NCBI RefSeq assembly: GCF_014041935.1
Contig: NZ_CP059491.1
Coordinates: 992,001 to 1,056,000 of the forward strand
DNA from: Gordonia jinghuaiqii
GTDB lineage: Bacteria; Actinomycetota; Actinomycetes; Mycobacteriales; Mycobacteriaceae
DNA length: 64,000 nucleotides
Reading direction: 5' to 3'
The translations under genes were made by a program, and so were the position numbers. The notes beneath the pieces are model-generated. The model searched no databases and was not told where the DNA came from. It saw nothing but the letters and a program-made list of their open reading frames with translations. Positions 61,914-64,000 of the stretch are shown one piece after another (the stretch's first letter is position 1; the number at the start of each line of letters is the position of its first letter).

Positions 61914-62879
61914 ATGGACGCACGCAGGAGCAGTGGTCGCCGCCGATCGCCCATGTCGACGCGAGGGGTGGTCGTCGCGATCGCGGTCGTCGCCCTCGCG
62001 GCAGCGGGCTGCTCGAGCGACGGGACATCGGGGGAGGCCGCGACACCGTCCCCGGCGAAGGTCACCTCGGCGCAGGGCCCGCCCGGGAGTTCGGCGGTGA
62101 GCGAGCAGAACCGGGTGCGCCTGGTCAACCTCGGCGACAGCTTCGCCTCGGGTACCGGAACCGGTCCCCTGGTGGAGGATTCCCCGATCTACTGTCAGCG
62201 GTCGTCGAAGAACTTCGCGCACATCGTCGCCGCGGAGGAGGGATACGACCTCACCGACGTCAGTTGCGCCGGCGCCGACACCGCCGACTTCCGCGGTTCC
62301 CAGCAGGAGGGGATCCCGCCGCAACTCGACGCCCTCGACGAGAACGTCGACGTGGTCACTCTGATGATCGGCGGCAACGACAAGAAGACCTACGGCCGGG
62401 CCATCGAACTGTGCGGCGAGGTCGCGGCCACCGACCTGACGGGTTCGCCCTGCACCGACAAGTACGGGAAGTCGCTGATCGATCCGGTGGAGAAAGACAT
62501 CTATCCCGCGGTGCGTCAGGCCCTGCGCGACGTGAAGGCCGAGGCGCCGAACGCGGAGATCCTGCTCGCCGGCTATCCGTGGCTTCTGCCGCCGACCATC
62601 GGCTGCTACCCGGAGATGCGCATCGCCGACGGCGACGTCGCGATGATCCGCGACCTCCAGACGGCACTCACCACCTACGGCCGACGCGCCGCGCAGGAGA
62701 CCGGAGCACGCTTCGTCGACATGTCGCAGGAGTCCGAGGGCCACGACGCGTGCGCGGGCGACCAGCGCTGGATCGAGCCGATGACCACCCCGGGCCCGGG
62801 TGCCGTCCATCCCAACGAGCGCGGCCAGGAGGCCATCGCCGAACAGGTGCGCAAGGCCTTGGCGATGACGCCGAACTGA
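61914..62879 (+). CDS. SGNH-family lipase/esterase, lipoprotein
   Basis: A 321-residue secreted esterase. The N terminus is a lipoprotein signal (VVVAIAVVALAAAGCSSDG, lipobox AAGC). Block I is LVNLGDSFASGTGTG with the nucleophilic Ser, VTLMIGGNDKKTY is the GxND block, and AVHPNERGQEAIAEQV carries the catalytic His (D/x-x-H). The Cys pairs (YCQRSS/VSCAG, ELCGEV/PCTDK, GCYPE/DACAG) suggest disulfide bonds as in extracellular SGNH lipases. It should hydrolyse an ester or lipid at the cell surface. ATG at 61914 is used; one further upstream in frame is less likely. Confidence 0.9.
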   Translation: MDARRSSGRRRSPMSTRGVVVAIAVVALAAAGCSSDGTSGEAATPSPAKVTSAQGPPGSSAVSEQNRVRLVNLGDSFASGTGTGPLVEDSPIYCQRSSKNFAHIVAAEEGYDLTDVSCAGADTADFRGSQQEGIPPQLDALDENVDVVTLMIGGNDKKTYGRAIELCGEVAATDLTGSPCTDKYGKSLIDPVEKDIYPAVRQALRDVKAEAPNAEILLAGYPWLLPPTIGCYPEMRIADGDVAMIRDLQTALTTYGRRAAQETGARFVDMSQESEGHDACAGDQRWIEPMTTPGPGAVHPNERGQEAIAEQVRKALAMTPN

Positions 62880-62955
62880 CGCCCCCGTCACGCTCAAGAC
62901 CGCTCCGACCAGCGGCGATTTGGGTCACCGGGTGCCGTTTGGAACACTGTAGGCC

Positions 62956-64000
62956 GTGACCCCTTCCGCTGATGCCCCCTCCGCCGCCGGCGCCGACGCC
63001 TCGGCCGCGCTTTTCGCCCGCGCGTCGCAGGCCATCCCGGGTGGCGTCAACTCCCCGGTCCGTGCCTTCTCGGCGGTCGGCGGGACGCCGCGCTTCATCT
63101 CGAGCGCCGCGGGCTGTCGCCTGACCGACGCCGACGGGCGCACCTACGTCGACCTCGTGAACTCCTGGGGTCCGATGATCCTGGGTCACGCGCACCCCGC
63201 CGTCGTCGAAGCCGTTCAGAAGGCCGCGGCGGGCGGACTGTCGTTCGGTGCGCCGACCGAGGCCGAGATCGAACTCGCCGAGGAGATCATCGGCCGCGTC
63301 GACCCCGTCGAGCGGGTGCGCCTGGTGAACTCGGGTACCGAGGCCACGATGTCGGCGATCCGCCTGGCCCGCGGCTACACCGGCCGCTCCAAGATCATCA
63401 AGTTCGCCGGCTGCTACCACGGCCACGTCGACGCGCTGCTCGCCGCCGCCGGGTCCGGCGTCGCCACGCTGGGCCTGCCGACGACCCCCGGGGTCACCGG
63501 TGCATCCGCGCACGACACGATCGTCCTGCCCTACAACGACCTCACCGCGGTCGCCGAGGCGTTCGAGAAGTTCGGCGACGACATCGCCGCGGTCATCACC
63601 GAGGCCGCCGCCGGCAACATGGGTGCCGTCGCCCCGGTGGAGGGTTTCAACGCCGGCCTGCGTGAGATCACGCGCCGCCACGGGGCGCTGCTCATCATGG
63701 ACGAGGTGATGACCGGGTTCCGGGTGAGCCCGAGCGGCTGGTACGGCCTCGAAGGCGTCGCGGGCGACCTGTACACCTTCGGCAAGGTCATGAGCGGAGG
63801 CCTGCCGGCCGCCGCGTTCGGCGGGCGGGCCGACGTCATGGAACGTCTCGCCCCGACCGGGCCGGTCTACCAGGCGGGCACGCTGTCGGGTAATCCCGTC
63901 GCCGTCGCCGCCGGGCTCGCGACCCTGCGCCACGCCGACGTCGAGGTCTACCGCAGGCTCGACGCCAACGCCGACCGCCTCGCGACGCTGCTCACCGACT
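62956..64000 (+). CDS. hemL: Glutamate-1-semialdehyde 2,1-aminomutase, 5' part
   Basis: The gene starts at GTG 62956 and runs out of the window after 348 codons; roughly 430 are expected. The PLP enzyme converts glutamate-1-semialdehyde to 5-aminolevulinate, supplying HemB. Visible blocks are [84 protein letters not shown] (cofactor Asp) and [16 protein letters not shown] (Schiff-base Lys). Its position after hemB in the same region follows mycobacterial gene order. Confidence 0.95.
   Translation, partial: MTPSADAPSAAGADASAALFARASQAIPGGVNSPVRAFSAVGGTPRFISSAAGCRLTDADGRTYVDLVNSWGPMILGHAHPAVVEAVQKAAAGGLSFGAPTEAEIELAEEIIGRVDPVERVRLVNSGTEATMSAIRLARGYTGRSKIIKFAGCYHGHVDALLAAAGSGVATLGLPTTPGVTGASAHDTIVLPYNDLTAVAEAFEKFGDDIAAVITEAAAGNMGAVAPVEGFNAGLREITRRHGALLIMDEVMTGFRVSPSGWYGLEGVAGDLYTFGKVMSGGLPAAAFGGRADVMERLAPTGPVYQAGTLSGNPVAVAAGLATLRHADVEVYRRLDANADRLATLLTD

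Overview
The window comes from a high-G+C actinobacterium of the order Mycobacteriales, most likely Gordonia or a close relative. The evidence is pervasive high G+C, frequent GTG starts and ATGA/GTGA gene overlaps. The order ppx - membrane protein - TIM barrel - thioesterase - proC - small HTH - bS22 - epimerase - acyltransferase - HAD - glutaredoxin-like - hemA-C-D-B ... hemL follows the Rv0496-Rv0524 region of Mycobacterium tuberculosis, with rex added ahead of hemA.

Layout. Bases 1-20136 are core genes: the 3' end of an exopolyphosphatase gene, a low-complexity membrane protein, a sugar-isomerase-like protein, a thioesterase, proC, a BldC/excisionase-like HTH, the 33-residue ribosomal protein bS22 followed by three tandem copies of one terminator, an SDR epimerase, an acyltransferase, a zinc alcohol dehydrogenase, a HAD phosphatase, a glutaredoxin-like protein, rex-hemA-hemC-hemD-hemB behind a perfect Rex operator, and three small membrane proteins. 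Bases 20118-29483 hold metabolic genes: a catalase-fold protein, Mn-catalase, an M20 amidohydrolase, an acyl-CoA oxidase/dehydrogenase-like protein, an acyl-CoA ligase, a TetR regulator and an acyl-CoA dehydrogenase. Bases 59560-64000 return to core-type genes: YdcF-like, aldehyde dehydrogenase, SGNH lipoprotein and the start of hemL.

Between them (about 29.6-59.5 kb) lies an accessory island that looks like a defence or genome-conflict island. It has no integrase, transposase or tRNA that I can see. Two homologous imperfect palindromes in opposite orientation bracket it (29595-29640 and 59466-59537). From left to right it carries: two small unknown genes; a truncated, frameshifted hsdR remnant; a frameshifted DUF262/HNH (GmrSD-like) gene; a translationally coupled pair of large GTPases with three G domains in total; a convergent zincin-RelE fusion gene; an AddB/AddA-like helicase-nuclease pair with a 524-residue partner of unknown function; a 13E12-type HNH remnant; a three-gene coupled operon ending in a GIY-YIG nuclease fused to an ADP-ribosylglycohydrolase; a DEAH/DUF3883 helicase pseudogene with three lesions; and an intact SNF2 helicase with a helix-hairpin-helix insert. 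Degenerate copies of the addB-like 5' end and addA-like 3' end act as recombination scars around the cargo.

Best candidates for an undescribed system are (i) the two-gene, three-G-domain GTPase operon with the convergent metallopeptidase-RelE fusion (33682-40312), and (ii) the 393-aa / 57-aa / GIY-YIG-ADP-ribosylglycohydrolase operon (49017-52535). All function statements come from reading motifs by eye; no database search was run.
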